Positions 10,880 through 25,149 of a stretch of DNA of 64,000 nt are shown piece after piece (the stretch's first letter is position 1; each line of letters starts with the position of its first letter). The position numbers were made by a program, and so were the translations under genes. The stretch comes from Epiperipatus broadwayi (taxonomy: Eukaryota > Onychophora > Udeonychophora > Euonychophora > Peripatidae), in NCBI GenBank assembly GCA_028023455.1, contig JAQFVV010012671.1:126001-190000 (forward strand), read 5' to 3'. Below the pieces are notes generated by a model. It saw nothing but the letters and a program-made list of their open reading frames with translations, did not search any database and had not been told where the DNA came from.

Positions 10880-13800
10880 TTAAAAAATAGAAGCAAAAAG
10901 AATAATAAAAATAAATGGAGATTCAAAAGCAAAAATTAAGGCTAAAGATAATAAAAAGGACTAAAGTAATGTTGAATGAGTTTTCAAAAAAAAAAATTGA
11001 GAGTAATGAATTAGAAGTTAAAAAACCTTGGATACTTAGTAAAAGATATTACAGCTATTCAATTATACACTGTTCATGAAAAATGGGAATATCAAAACTT
11101 TAAAAAATGAGATTTAATTTGAGGACAGATACAAAAGATCTTGAAGTAATTCTAAACTAAAATGGATATAAGACTTCTAGTAGGCAAAAAAGCAAAATAT
11201 TCACTGATAAGAATGTAAAACCATTAACAAGAATGTGGCAGTTATATTTAAAGCAAACACTATTAATATCACTGAGTTTCAAGTTTATAGTCCTACATCA
11301 AATAGTACAGATATCTTGGGTGGTTTAGCACAGAGATAGCATGACAGACTTGAGAGTTATTCCTAGATTGAAGCTCAACCTAACACTTTTAATGTTAGAA
11401 CACCATGACTTCTTTTGAACAAATAATCATTTGATTATTATTAAATAAGACAGATAAAGAAGCAAAACTGTTTTAAAAAGATATGAAATTAATGCTTGAT
11501 TATGTACCTCACAAATATCTTATTGAAAATGGAGTGGTTTGGAATGATAAGACTGGAAGTGATAATGATAAATATGAACAAGTTAGGGCAAAGGAAGAGA
11601 AAAAGATGACATCATAAAATATTTTTAGAATTTGTCTTAGAATATACAATTTGTAATACATGATTTGAGCAAGAGGATATGATCATGGAAATCAATAGAA
11701 AGATTTTAAAAAACTGATAAATAGAAAATGGGTAACACCAGTACACCACTGTAATACTTTTTATGGAGTAGATGGAGATTCAGATCATAATTTAGTAATT
11801 GCAAATATCAAATTGAAATTTAAAAATCGATATTTTTAAAAGAATAAAATCTCATTAAATCTTTGCAGAAAAATTATTAAAGTTATACTAGAGATAAAAA
11901 ATATCAGAAAATGAACAATACAAGAGATATTAAGATTGGTACAGGAAAAGAGTACTGATAATCAAAGGGAACAGTATTATAAGCAATCTACATAGAAGTG
12001 AAAAGAACTATCTATAGTCGAAAGTTCAATATATAGAGAGAAAAGTATCATAATGAATATAAATCCAGAGAAATATATAAAAGATAAGAAAACTTAAAGA
12101 AAAAATATCAACCATAATAGAGGATAATTACAAATGACTATGAAATAAAATTTAAAAACATCACAATGATATTCTAGATTGTATTAAAGCAAATCTCAAA
12201 AAAAAAAAAACAACTCTGTGATTTAGTATCATGACAGAGTGACAAACTTCAGAATTAAAGACAAGTGGATGACAATTTGACTACTGCCACTTCAGGAACT
12301 CAATTACCATATAAAATCCTGAATGGTAAACCATTCAGTCACTTAATGAAAAATATCAAAAAATAAATCAGCATAATGAAACTGTACAACATTTTATAAT
12401 AATGAAGTGATAATTTTTTTTTTGGAAGAAAAGTTAAAAGAACAATGAATAAAAAAAATTGTAGAGCCTTAGAATTAATAGAGACATAATTAAGTATAGT
12501 GGAAATAAGATATTTGTATAATATTGTATGGAAATTATAAACAAAACAATTGCTAATGCCAAGACACAAATAGATTCAAAACAGAATAGGAAAAATATAA
12601 AACTACTCTACTAATTAGCATTTTAGGCAAAGTATTAATAACATCTTAAGTAGAAAAATTAAATAATCAGGTAAATGAATACAGATAGCTTTAGAATAAA
12701 TAGAAATATCATTTAATAAATATTATTACTCTACCTTAATGCAAAAAAATGCAGAATAAAAGGAAAGCAATCTATTTCAGTGCTTTGCTGACTATAAGAG
12801 ACCTAAAACAACACTAGCAAAAAGAGAATTGAATAGTATTTAAATAGATAATAAATTAATCTAAAGAATAAAAACAGTTATGAAAATATATGGAGAAAAT
12901 GAAGATGGTTTAAAATCAGAACAGCACAAGACAATATCTAATCCCATCAGCTATATTCATCTCAAAGAGTGATCGTAAAAAGCAAAAAAACATCAATGTG
13001 TGAAATAATATTTTAAGATACACAAATGATAAAAATAGAACACTAGAGATACAAAACAAGGAAGTCAAAAGAAAATGGATATATATATATATATGACCAA
13101 ACAAAAACAATAGTATTTGGGGGAAAAAAATTAAGAAAACTTAAAAATTGATTGGAATAAATTAAATAATATAGAAAGTAAGTAATGCCATTAGTGATTT
13201 AGATTGTCAAAAGGAAATAAAATTTATAATAGCTATGCTACAAGTGAATTTAGAAAAGCAGACATCAGATTACAAATCAAATTAGATGTGTTAAATACAT
13301 GCATTTCAATTACTATATTATAAGAATCTTGGTATTGGAAGTAAAGTTGTTTCAGCAATAAGACGTGAAGAAACTATTAATAAAAAAAAGAGAGACATCA
13401 TGAAATGTGGGGACGAATTCTGAAAAGAGTTAAATAATAAAAAGTCAAAATAACTCCTACAATTATAATAGCTTAATTATCAAACATTTTAAATAAATAT
13501 GTTAAACATGCAATTAAATCAAAGCTCCAGGAATTAATTAACTTATTTTTGATATGTTAAAAGAAACAAATAAAAAAACAAAAAAATTGATAGCAATGTA
13601 TTAATGTTTAAATGACAAAGATGAATCAGTAGTAGTAATACTGACATTAAAGAAAACTGATACAGAAGATATTTAAAAATTATAGACCTATCAGTCTTCT
13701 ATCAGTTTTATACAAAATATTTACCAAGATAATTATCTAACTTGTCTATAATGATCTTTAGATTTAAACTAACCAAAAAAAAAAAAAATCAAATTGGTTT

Positions 13801-14900
13801 TAGAAGTGGTTATAGCACAATAGAACACATTCAATAATTGAGATAAGTTATAGAAAGAACCAATGAACATAAGTGCTATTATGCTTTTGATTTATAGATT
13901 ATATGAAAAGGCATTTGATTCTATAAGCATTCCCACAGTAATTAAAGTTTTGAACTATCAAGATGTAAAGCCAAAATAATCATATTCTGAAGAATATCAA
14001 AATACAACAGTGATTAAATTACACAATGACTTAAGAAAATTAATATTGATATATCTCATATCCAAAACTTTTTACAATAGTTTTATAAAAAATACTTTGA
14101 GAATTAAAACGGGAAGCTAATAGAGTAAAGGATAATGTAAATTATTTAAATCATCTACATATTTCAGATACAGTTGTTTTTGCAAACAGTTCTTCAGAAC
14201 TTCAGGAAATATTGCAAAGTTATTAAATAAAAGTAAAAAAGTAGGATTAAAAATAAGTGCTAAAAGAATAAAGCAATGTTCAAGAGACATTCACAGAAGA
14301 AAATTAAGATCGATAATCTGGAAATTGAAAAAAATCAACGACTGTAAATAGTTTCATCAGATCATTAATACCGATGAAAACATAATGAATGAAATTAATT
14401 ATGGAGGGCTTTTGGTAGAATTAATTAAATATTTTTAAAAAATTGCTTATGTATTTGAAAAAAAAAAAAAAATTTACTACATATATTTTATCATTTCTTA
14501 TGGATGGAACTAACACTTGGATATGTAACAGCAGAACAGACTGCAAATCACTCAATGATGTATGGAGAGATGTTAGAAATAACAAGAAGGAATTGAAATA
14601 TATGGTGAGAAAACAAATGGGTATTATTTACATAACTAAAATAATTAAGAAACTGAAATGGAGCTGAACAACTCATACTGTTAGAAAAGATGACAATGGA
14701 TGGACTATAGAAGTTTTAAAATAGATTTCAAAGGATTTAAAAAATTTAAAGATACCACATGTAACATGGATAGATAAAATAAAGAAGTTTGCCAACATGA
14801 TGTGGAGGGGAAAAGATATGGATTAGAAAAACTGAAATAAATTTGGAGAGATCTTTATCTTGCACTGGATCAATACGGTGAAAAATGATTATGATAAATA
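10880..14900 (+). pseudogene. Decayed LINE (family L-A), endonuclease to reverse transcriptase to C-terminal domain
   Basis: No long frame survives, but diagnostic protein pieces occur in order. The APE endonuclease end reads GDSDHNLVIANIKLKFK (11771-11824, SDHxLV motif). The RT start reads NYRPISLLSVLYKIFTKI (about 13678-13732), then GFRSGYSTIEHIQ (about 13796-13836). RT core: YEKAFDSISIPTVIKVLNY (about 13899-13955). The catalytic region reads DTVVFANSSSELQEIL (about 14168-14215) in place of F-A-D-D, so the second Asp is lost. The C-terminal part at 14640-14890 reads KLKWS, RKDDNGWTIEVL, WIDKIKKFANMMWRGKD and LHWIN. A close relative lies at 48480-53960 on the other strand. The 5' limit is uncertain. 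It is a dead non-LTR retrotransposon of the EN-RT class. Confidence 0.85.
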
Positions 14901-15704
14901 TACATTTGGAAGTGTTTTTTATCAGTATAACTTTCCCTTTAACTCAATCCTAGATCAACCATCCATCATCCCAGAATTCAAACCAATCTAATAAAACATA
15001 TAGTACATATTATTTTCTTTTAAATAAATGCATTCCAAGATACATTTCTACTGAAATATCTTTGTCACTTGATCCAGATTATCAAACACTATCACATTTC
15101 CTCAATATTTATTTAACTTGGAGAGTTACTTTTTTGATGTTTATTCATTTGTTTGAAGAAAAGTAATTTTTATATATATATTTAATAAAATATATGTATA
15201 GAAAAAAAGAGGAATTTAAAATAATGCCATGCATGACTGAAGTTTATAATAATAGATATATTCATCTGAATTTAAAGTCTACATCTGAACTAATATTACT
15301 GTGACAACCCTAGTTTAATAAAGTTATTAATAACATTGATATATTTATCCAAAAGATGGTAAATGTCATTAAGATTATATAAGAGTTGTAAGTTTGTAGA
15401 TTAAATTATAATAAATGTATTATATAAATGTGCAACAAGAATAACAACAGAAAATTTCAGTAATAAAAATCTTGGTCTTAGAGTGGACATATTATAGATA
15501 GTTATTAAAAAATGGCTGCATGCAAAAAGTTTTCAATGAAGTACAGCAATAAAACGATAAAATGGAAATTATAATTATTTTGATTTACTTACTGAATAAA
15601 CAATTCTAAACTAAAAACTTATAAAATGCCCTAAAAAGAAGAGAGTCAATAAAATATAGTCAGATAACATTAAAAATATTACAGAGATAGTAATAATTTA
15701 TATC

Positions 15705-17140
15705 CAACAATGAATAATATTTCTGTAGTGTATTTTTCACTATACCACGACTCATGCAAGGTAGGGACTGGTTTCTATCCACTTTTTAAACTTTGTGGAA
15801 GGATGTAATCATAAACATATGACTAAAAACATGTGAAAAAAATTTATGATTCCCATGATGTACATTTCATGCTGACCATCACTCATCAGTTGGTCCAGAC
15901 CTCAATTTCTTACACATATCTTTATCATTGTTCATTAAATATATATAGATAACAAATTATTACAGATTAATTGATGTGACAAATGTAATGCCCTCACAAC
16001 TTTGACACAAATCACTTAATGAAAGTATTAATCATTCATTAAACTAGAGATTATCCAATAATGAATAATATTTCTATAGTGTAATTTTCATTATGCCCCT
16101 CTCATGCAAGGTAGGGACTGGTTTCTATTTGCTTTTAACATCTTGTGAAGGAATGACAGCATAAATATATGACCAAAGATAGGTGAAAAAGATTTTGCGC
16201 TAAACCAGCACTCATCAATTGGCCCAGACCACAATCTCTTCCATATATCTTTATCATTGTTCAGTATATATATAGCAAATTATTACAGTTTAATTGCTTA
16301 AGTGTCACATAAGCTTCCCTCACAACTTTGATTCAAACCACTTAATGAAGGTATATTAATAATTTTTATTAGTCATTCATTAGATTATCCAATAATAAAT
16401 ATTATTCCTGTAGTGTAATTTTCAATACATCACTCTCATGCAAGATAGAGACTGATTTCTATCCACTTTTAAAACCATGTAGAGGGATTTTTAAACATAT
16501 GATCAAAAACATGTGAAAAAGATCTATGATTCCCAAGATACATATTTTGTGCTGAACCAGCACTCATCAGTTAGTCCAGACTACAATCTCTTCCACATAT
16601 CTTTATCATTGTTCAATTTATATAAATATAGATAAATTATTACAATTTAAATGATTAAGTGTTAAATGTGCTTATCTCACAACTTTGACACAAACTACTT
16701 AATGAAGGTATATTAATAATTTTTATTAGGCACTCATTAGATTAGCCAATAATGAATAATATTTCTATAGTGTAATTTTCACTGCACCACTCTCATGCAA
16801 GGTAGGGACTGATTTCTATTCACTTTTAACAACTTGTGAAGGGATGAAATCATAAATATATGACTAAAGATATGTGAAAAAGATTTGTGCTGAACCAGAA
16901 CTCATCAATTGGCTCAGATCCAATCTCTTTCACATATCATTGTCATTGTTTAGTGTGTGTATATATATAGCAAATTACAATTTAATTGATGTGTCATATG
17001 CTGACCTCACAACATTGACACAAACCACTTAATGAAAGTATATTAATAATTTTTATTAGTCATTCATTAAACTAGAGATTATCCAATAATGAATAATATT
17101 TCTGTAGAGTAATTTTCATTACACCACTCTCACACTAGGT
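15705..17140. repeat. Tandem array, four units of about 345 bp plus a partial fifth
   Basis: Units start near 15705, 16054, 16386, 16745 and 17081, each with (A)TCCAATAATGAATAATATTT or a close variant. Each carries CTCATGCAAGGTAGGGACTG, then CACTCATCAGTTGGTCCAGA or a variant, then CACAACTTTGACACAAACCA. The final unit stops at about 17140. Units differ by point changes and small indels, so the array is not very young. The motif CACTCATCAGTTGGTCCAGA also occurs inside the MITE-A family, suggesting the satellite grew from a MITE-A fragment. Confidence 0.88.
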
Positions 17141-18350
17141 AAAGATAGCTTGCATTTTATTCAATTTTTTTAAATAACAGATAGAAAATAGAATTAGTAA
17201 CAAAGTATTATGCACATATAGACACTAAGTTCATGGTTTCTGATAATGAAACATAAACTGAAAGCTCATAATTAAATAAGAAATAAGCAAGAAAGAGTCA
17301 AAAGTAAAATACATGGGTAAAAGAAGAAACATAATAATCAAGAGTTTCTAGAAGAGATGACATACAAATGAACAACTGATGTTAGACCACACATTAGATG
17401 AATATATAAGATTTTACAGAAGTGATATGAAATAAAGAAGAAAATGTTGAAATAAATTTTAAAAGCCCTTCATTTACAGATCAATCAATAATGCTTGAAG
17501 TTGATGATGTGTGTAAGAAACCAGGAAATAAAAAATCATGTATGTAATGATTGTCTATATGCCCATATATGTGAACATTTATTACACTTTAATTCATTAA
17601 AAAAAATCCAAAGTAATTTTTAACTTCTTTTATAATACTATATTTTCTTCAAAAACATAAAAAATGATTAATTATTTATTAAAGTATCATATGGCTATTA
17701 TTATTATTATTTTATATTTAGAGAAAATAATATTTAATTTGTTATTTGGAAAATTCATCATTATCAGCAGCTGCTCATAAAAAAATATGGCCATTCCAAC
17801 TTAAAGACAAAGAGATTTTTAAAAAAAATCTAGTCAAGAGATGAGTTTTGCAATGAGTATACAACCAATCTGTGAACCATAAATATGTCCATGTATAAAA
17901 CATGTTTGTTCATTTTACCGTTTATTTAATATGCTGTCTTTTAGCTTTTGCTGCAGAAAGAAAATATTTCAATACCATTCTAATTTTAGCTCTGCCAATA
18001 ATCTCAAATAAACAATCAACATTGTATTGCTTTAGAGAGTTTTTGGGATAATGATTATAAAGTAAATGAGTCTTACCACTTCCATAATTATCATGCTCAA
18101 ATTTACCACAAAATATCTTTTTTAGGAAGTTCTGTATAATTCATTTGTTTCATATATTCAATCCAACAAAAATGTGATTTTATAAAAGTGAACTCCATAA
18201 TATCTCATCTAACAAGCTTGTGTTTGCATAGAGAGAATCCTTAAATGGCCATTTTCTCATACCATTATGTTGCATCAATAGAGTATCAAGTTTCATTTCT
18301 ATACAATAAATTAGGTAAAATATCACTTTTACACACAGCTAATTTAATTG
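17141..18350. other. AT-rich intron stretch, no feature seen
   Basis: Contains a short ATT triplet run near 17697-17715 and poly-A tracts. No gene or repeat is recognised. Confidence 0.45.
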
Positions 18351-19075
18351 CAATAGTTATTTCCTACCCTGCCTTTTAACTATTTAAAAGTACCAGCAGT
18401 ACATTAGAATCTGTGCTGCACATCAGCATCTAAGTCCATCTTTTTATTTATAAAACTGCCAATATACTTAAATTGGTTTTACATTTTCAGATTGATAACT
18501 ATTTAAGCTAAAAGTTGCTAGAATTTATCTTCATCACTGACTGATAAAAAAATTATAATTTTTTTGAACCTTAATTATTAAACCAAAAAGTCTTTATATG
18601 TTGCATTCAAATATTTTCGAACTGACAATAATAATAAAACCATCCAAGAAAATCAATTTCTTATTTTTGCTTTTAATTGATTTAAATTAAAAATTCTGCC
18701 ATCTTGATCTCTGTTTCATTAAATCTCCTATAGTTTTATCTTAAACATCAAAAACAATGTTGAAGCTAATTGGCATTCTTGTTTACCACTAACTTTCATT
18801 TGAAGTGCCTCAGATTTTCCGTCTGAAATAAAAATTCTTCCTCCAATTCCATCATGTAAAAATTGCTTAATATGAATAAACTTTGGTGGATAACCAAGCA
18901 ATTTCAAACAAGATAGAATCAAATTCTTTGAAGAAATCAATAAAAGCACTATATAAATCAATATTTTATTCCTGACACTTTTGCATTTACTTGGCAAGAA
19001 AAATTATGTCTATAGTGCTTTTTGATTCTCTAGAACCACAATTGAGTCTCCGTTAACTAATCATATCTGATTGTG
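18350..19075 (-). pseudogene. Decayed LINE reverse transcriptase fragment (family L-B)
   Basis: A minus-strand frame at 18997-18728 includes LGYPPKFIHIKQFLHDGIGG and then KVSGKQECQLASTLFLMF. This matches the RT block that usually reads G-C-P-P-x-F-I...Q-F-H-D-G-M...V-K-Q-G-C-V-L-A-P-T-L-F in jockey/CR1-like elements. Several key residues are changed, and stops and frameshifts lie on both sides. The preceding K-A-F-D block is degraded near 19000-19070. The following part (18350-18600) has remnants only. Confidence 0.7.
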
Positions 19076-19289
19076 CTATATATATATATATCAAGGACAA
19101 AGGCTTCATGTATTTAACAGAATGAATGCTTCCATAAAAAAATTTACTAAAAAGTTCAAAAGCATTAATTAAAATAGCTTAAACTAAAATTCAATTTAAA
19201 AATTCACTAAAATATGTACATATTCAACCTCACAAAATCGATCCAACAAATTGCACATACAGTAGTGTAGTAAAAACAATAAGTACATT

Positions 19290-19865
19290 TATCAAATGTA
19301 AAAAAAAAATTCTCTAAACTATTTTGATAAACATAAAAAAAAAAGACTGAACTGCTCAAACTCATTTTTTGTATGGAATTTCTGTTGACTTTCAATTTTT
19401 TTACCAATAGTTGAATTGTTTTTATATAAGGCAAATAATGAGTTTGACCATCGCATTATTCGTTGATTATAAGATGTTCAAACAATGCTAATATGTAATT
19501 TAAAGTTAAAACTTAAGAATGTTAAAAACATTTCAAAGATAAAAATATTTTGATAATACATTATCTATACTTAAACTATTAATGGTCTGATTAACAGATA
19601 AAAGAGTTCCTGATTTTTCTCTAAACTATTTGCCAAACTTAAAAAAGAAGAATGAAAAATTCAAATTCATTATTTTTTGTATGGAATTTGTTAATTTTCA
19701 ATTTTTTTTTACCATCAGTTGACCCGTTTTTATATAAGGCAAATAATGAGTTTAAATATCACATTATCTGTTGATTATAAAGTATTCAAATAATGCTAAA
19801 TATAATTTAAAGTTACAACTTTAGAATGTTAAAAGCATTTAGAAAATAAAAATATTGATAAGAGT
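19290..19865. repeat. Local tandem duplication, two copies of about 300 bp
   Basis: 19310-19560 and 19620-19860 share CATTATTTTTTGTATGGAAT (or variant), TTTTTATATAAGGCAAATAA (exact in both), TTGATTATAA and AATTTAAAGTTA. The sequence is non-coding. One copy may derive from a small repeat, but I saw no third copy in the window. Confidence 0.8.
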
Positions 19866-19986
19866 TCCAGATTTTTCTAGATTGTGTAGTATGCTTCTGT
19901 TCCTAAAAAAGTCATGTTTCGTCACTGATATTGAAGCAGTCATATATATACATTCGTATATATATATATGTGCTTCATGTGTATAT

Positions 19987-22231
19987 TGTTGCCATTAACT
20001 TATAATTCTAAGGCTTTTAAAAAAAATGTATAAAAGAAATTTCACTTCTTATGAAATTTAATTTTGTTACGGAATTTAATGTTATAAAAACAGGAGTTTC
20101 AAGTTAGCAAAAAAAAATGTAACTAATTAATTAAAATCAATTGATGATAAAAGAATGTATAAATTAATTCTAATTTTGTAATTATTTAGGGGAAAAGATG
20201 AAAACATGTAATTACTATAGGATCAGATAAAGTCAAAGATATTCGGAATTTAATTAAAAAATGCAATTAGTCCAATTTTAAAATTAAACTAGATTGAAAT
20301 TGCGATTAGCAAGATTTTTTTTATATAGTAAAGAAAATAATTTTCTCTTTTAAAATTAATTAATCAATTTGAAACATCCGGATGCCTTTGTTTTTGGGAA
20401 ATATATTTAGGGCAGTTCTTGTAAACTTATTGTAAAGTTTTTTTTAAGCAGTTAAATTACATCACATTATGACCATTGAGTAGACCACTGTGATTTCTCT
20501 GACCATCTCTGTGGAGTTAAGTATATTCTCCTGGTACTATAGAATGTGATGCCGTTAAAGTCCCTGTCTACAATTGATGATCCAAATTGCTGACATGCTA
20601 TGCTGTCGCCATCAATAGAAAAAGCCCAGTATATAATTTCACCTAGTGACCAGCCAGCCAATAGCCAAAAACACTACTCCATAAACCTATGAACTATGCC
20701 AGGAAATTCAGTATAGTGTTTGACTATCTATCAAAATCCTTCGAAGATCTGGTAAAATAATGATTATTTTAACTTTATAAATTTATCGAAAAACAATTAA
20801 AGCCTCTTTAATATGCTACTTTCTTTGCTTCCACAATTTATTTATTAACTGTGATTTAAAATGTGTTTTTCTTTACTACTATATAAAATATTCTCATGTT
20901 ATTAAAATATTTTTCTTATTGTATTATAACACACGCTTAATTAATTGTACATAGTAAGGAAGATTGACTATTGCAATATATACTGTATCTTTCTTAAATT
21001 TGCTAGACATAATTGTTTAAGAATCAGATGAAGATAAATTTAGTAAAATATTTCAATGATTAAGATATTTGATGTTAACTAAAAAAAGTTCAGTAATTAA
21101 ATAAAAGCAAGATATTTAAATCCCTCCTCACTGATTCTAATTTGTTTTTTATATTATTTTCTAGTTAAACTTATCTATTCAGAATCTATTATTTCAAATA
21201 TATCATAATCCAAGCCATTAATGCAATTACGAATGATTCATAAACAATTTTTTTAAATAAAACTGAGTTTACAAAATAAAAGTTAAAACTTTATTTTCTT
21301 TTAGAAGGGGCAATATATATGTACACTGCATACATGTGATTTATTTAAATTTTAAGTCCAAATGGTTATTATTTTATATAAATTTAACATTGCTGGGATG
21401 TCTAATTTCATGATTATCTTATTTTCTTCATCAAGCATATATCCCTCCTTCGAAAGATTTAATTTGACGGGTTCCATTTGTCTAAGTTCCACGCAAAGGG
21501 GAACATTCATTTTCCAGACCCAGAGGGTCTTGTTCTTGTCCAGTGCAGTCAATTGTTCCTGCCTGTTAATGAGAGTTATTTAGAGTTATATGAAGATGCT
21601 CATTCCTTCATTTCATGACCCATTTATTCTATAAAATTTGAATCTAACTTCGCAGAAGTGAATATATTCCCATCATTGCCTTCTTGTTGGAATGTTTATT
21701 ACTTTAGAAACCCAGTATTGCCTCCCTTATATATGTTAAAGCCTGATATTTCAGCACTGATGAGTCATGATCATGAGAACAATGTGATCATCTATTTAAA
21801 CATATTTTATAGAGTTAATTAAACTTGCCCTGCTTCATTTATTATCGCATACTTGCTTGAGGGATATCTTCCCCAAAGATCAAATGTGATCATCATCTGA
21901 GGTCCCTTATTTATATCTGTTATACATTGACTAATTAATGTAATTTCCACTATCTTATAAGTCTAGCAACCAAATTAAGCGATAGTCATTTCTTTTATTT
22001 GTTTGTAGTTTTAATACTAATAAAATGTTTTATCTTATATATAAATTTCATTGGGTGTCTTGTTTACCACAGGAAGGTCATATATTTGTAATCTAATTCT
22101 AAGAGTCTCTACTTCTCCCTGATCACCGAGCCTAATTAAAATGAAGTAGTATGTGGGTTGGAATGAGTTGTGGTGGTTTAAATCACCGTAGTGGTGGTTC
22201 ATGCTGTTGTTGGCTCATCCTGACCGTTACA
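19987..22231. mobile_element. Possible LTR-like TG...CA unit flanked by ATAT
   Basis: Its left edge is ATAT|TGTTGCCATT (19983-19990) and its right edge is GACCGTTACA|ATAT (22222-22235). TGT...ACA ends and a 4 bp direct repeat fit an LTR or solo LTR, and base composition inside is less AT-rich than its surroundings. Two minus-strand frames (20661-20467 and 21552-21352) read like protein but match no family I know. The flanks are TA-rich, so ATAT could be chance. The right-end motif is shared with other units in this window. A tentative call. Confidence 0.35.
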
Positions 22232-22235
22232 ATAT

Positions 22236-24650
22236 ATATGTATCTGTATATATATATTATTCAAGCAAAAATTACCCATACATATTTTTGTAAAATTCCA
22301 GTTCTTAGAATTTATTTAAAAAATATTGTATAGAATGTTCATTCAGAAATTAAATATTATATAAAGTTGAATTATCTGAAAAATTCCAGTCAAACAATTA
22401 TTTACTGTTTTGCATTTCTGCCTGTCATAAATGGTAATATAAGTTGGGGGAGGTTATAATAACTGTTTTTCTAGTTTTAAAAAAAGAATTAATATATTTT
22501 CACTTCTTGATTCCAGAGTAAAGGGATCGTCTATTAGCATCAAGAATGTGTTTCTGGGGAGAAATTCACTCCTGATGTGTAAATGCAAATTCTGGGAAAT
22601 TCTGTAACGGCCACAATATAAATTATTATATTCAAAAGCCTGCTGACAAAATCATTAGGTTCATAAGTAATTTATGCACAATGTATTCTTAGCACTTACG
22701 ACTTAATTCTCCAATATAAAAAACAAGATACATGAAATTAATACATCTGCTAGTTAGTTAATAAATTCATTGTGGCTAAATAATTGTTTTCATGATAAAA
22801 TTTTTGTAACATATATTAAATAATTTGCAGTTTTATATTTTTCTATCTATCTTTCAATGGACTTGCACCTACTATATATATATATGTGTTAATAAATGTT
22901 AAAACAAGTTAAAACTTACTCAAGTCCTTTGTCATTTGCTTTGTCAGTAACTGATGTATTGGTCAGATATATATACTTATATCAGAGAATCATCTCCATT
23001 ATTGCAAAAGAAACACAGCAGGTTGGTAGCAAAATAAAAAATCCTTGAAAGTATTTTTGCTATAGTGGATAATAATGATATTCCATGATAATTATTGCAA
23101 TCTTGTGTATTCCCTTTGATTTTTAAAAATTACAATAAAAGTGTCTTTAAGATCAGGTGGCAAAATTTCATGGGCCCAGATATTCTTAAAAAATTCAAAT
23201 ATTTTTGAATCTAATATATTATCTTTTAACAGGATCTGCACTTTTCATTTTTCAGTTTTCAAAGAGCTACTTCACTAAGCTGGATATCTTTGTCCAAATC
23301 TATCACTATATACCATGAATATGATATTGTAAAAATATATTGACAGCATGCTAGGCAATAATAAAGCTGAATATTAAAAAAACTATCTTTTCTATGAGCA
23401 TTTTCATTTTATCAGATATTGTTGGTTCAGAAAAAAAGAAAATTAGTAACAATTAAATTATAAATAGATAAAATGTATATATTATATTAAGTCAAAATAT
23501 TTCTTTCCAACCGTTCAATATATAATTATCATTAGCTAAGAAAGAATTGGCATTGATATTTAATAGGATTGTTATATCATTTGTCAGATTCTTATGTTGT
23601 TTTCAATGCATCAAAAAAAAGATCTAGCATAACTATGATCAATGAAGGTCTGTATTTCCGTTGCATTTTTAATCCCTAATCATTTTTAAGCCTTTTTGCC
23701 AATTATTGAATTTCTGCCTTTAAATCTCTATATTTACTATCATACCCATATTTAATTTATTATTAATCCCATGCCACAGTAACATGATAATCTTGAAAAT
23801 CAGATTAGCAATTTTAATGTTTAATAGCTGTTGAAATGTAGAATACATATTAGATAAATGTGAAGAATGGTCATCAATTTTTTTACAAATATGATTGGAA
23901 TAAGATTTTATGCAACTATTAATTTACACTTAGAGCATACTAATCTATGAATCACCCAACCATTTGCACTTGTAAGTGCTCTATATGAACTAGTATTATG
24001 ATTTTTAACATAATGTAATAAACTATTGTTTGATATGAATGCATTCATGTTCTTTTATAGCAGTTTTTCTATCTAAACCAAGTGGTGATGATAGTCAATC
24101 CATATTTGTGAAATGATTCAATAACAGGAGACCATTTCCAATTTAAAGCATAAATATTTTTATTTTAGATTGTACCAACAAGTGCAATAAAGTTTCCAAA
24201 AAGATTATCCAGCATTGAATATGCATGAATAAAATGAGAATTTGTGTCATTGTGCAAGGCAAGTAAGTTTTAATATTATTAGTTTTTCATTGATACATTG
24301 AGAAATTCCAAAAACAAAAAAAATAAGAATGTATAAATATATAATTACTAATGTTATATATAGAGTAAGTTAAAAACAAACTCTTATGAAGCTTCAAAGT
24401 TTTAAACAATTTATGTAACTATTAATATTAAAATAATAAATATACACTCCTATATTTTGTAATTAATGAGTATATAATATTTTGTATTATAAAATTATAT
24501 TTCAATAAATAATCATTAATTCTTCTCATTTATAATTTTTAATAGTTTCCCATTATTATTTTTCTATAACTTTTATTTTCTCAATCATATTGAAAAATAA
24601 TTGATTGAGATTTCACTAATGTATTTATGTGTGTGTGTTTATTATTTTAT
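22236..24650. other. AT-rich intron stretch, no gene seen
   Basis: Scattered T-rich and (TA)n tracts. The part near 22980-24120 is mildly pyrimidine-rich and could be antisense LINE debris, but no motif supports that. Confidence 0.4.
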
Positions 24651-24739
24651 TTTTAAATTGTAGGTGTATCTATACATACCAAAACAGTTTTTCAAAACCA
24701 TATTACAATATGAAAAATTCTAGCATCTACAAAATCTAA

Positions 24740-25099
24740 ACTTGAAATGCTGAAAAACAAAAACTGCATCTACGAAATACCATGTGAATGCAAAAGGATG
24801 TATATTGGTGAGAACAGTCGACCCATTGAAAAGTGATTAAAAGAGTGCAAATTAATATTCAAAAAGAGAAAACAGATGTATCTACATTAGCAGACCATGG
24901 ATGTACCAATAAACATATATTCAAATGGGAAATTACAAAAATATTGGATAGAGAAGACAAAGTAAAAAAAAAAAGAAAATTACAAAAAGGTGCTAATATG
25001 ACAATAGTAAATAATCCCATAAGTCAATCTAGTGTGGTAATATATAATGTCCAGAAACCATTAATTAATTTTGCTCTTAAGAAAAAGTGGAGAAATTAA
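24740..25099 (+). pseudogene. Penelope-like retroelement fragment, GIY-YIG endonuclease domain
   Basis: The frame near 24755-24830 reads CIYEIPCECKRMYIGENSRP, the GIY-YIG start with Y-x-I-x-C and Y-I-G-E, then stops. After a frame change the strand continues at 24833-25099 with TDVSTLADHGCTNKHIFKWE and ITKILDRE, matching the downstream part (T-S-A-L-A-E-H...H...I-x-W...D-R-E). This endonuclease ends Penelope-like elements. The reverse transcriptase that should precede it is only faintly visible or lost. It is broken by one stop/frameshift and directly followed by a SINE copy. Confidence 0.78.
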
Positions 25100-25149
25100 G
25101 AAGACTCTCAATAAGTATAGAATATGAAATTTCTATTGACTTATCTTTA

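Noticed and set aside
15705-17140. CRISPR-like array
   Set aside because: Units are about 345 bp with no short repeat-spacer pattern, and the genome is eukaryotic.
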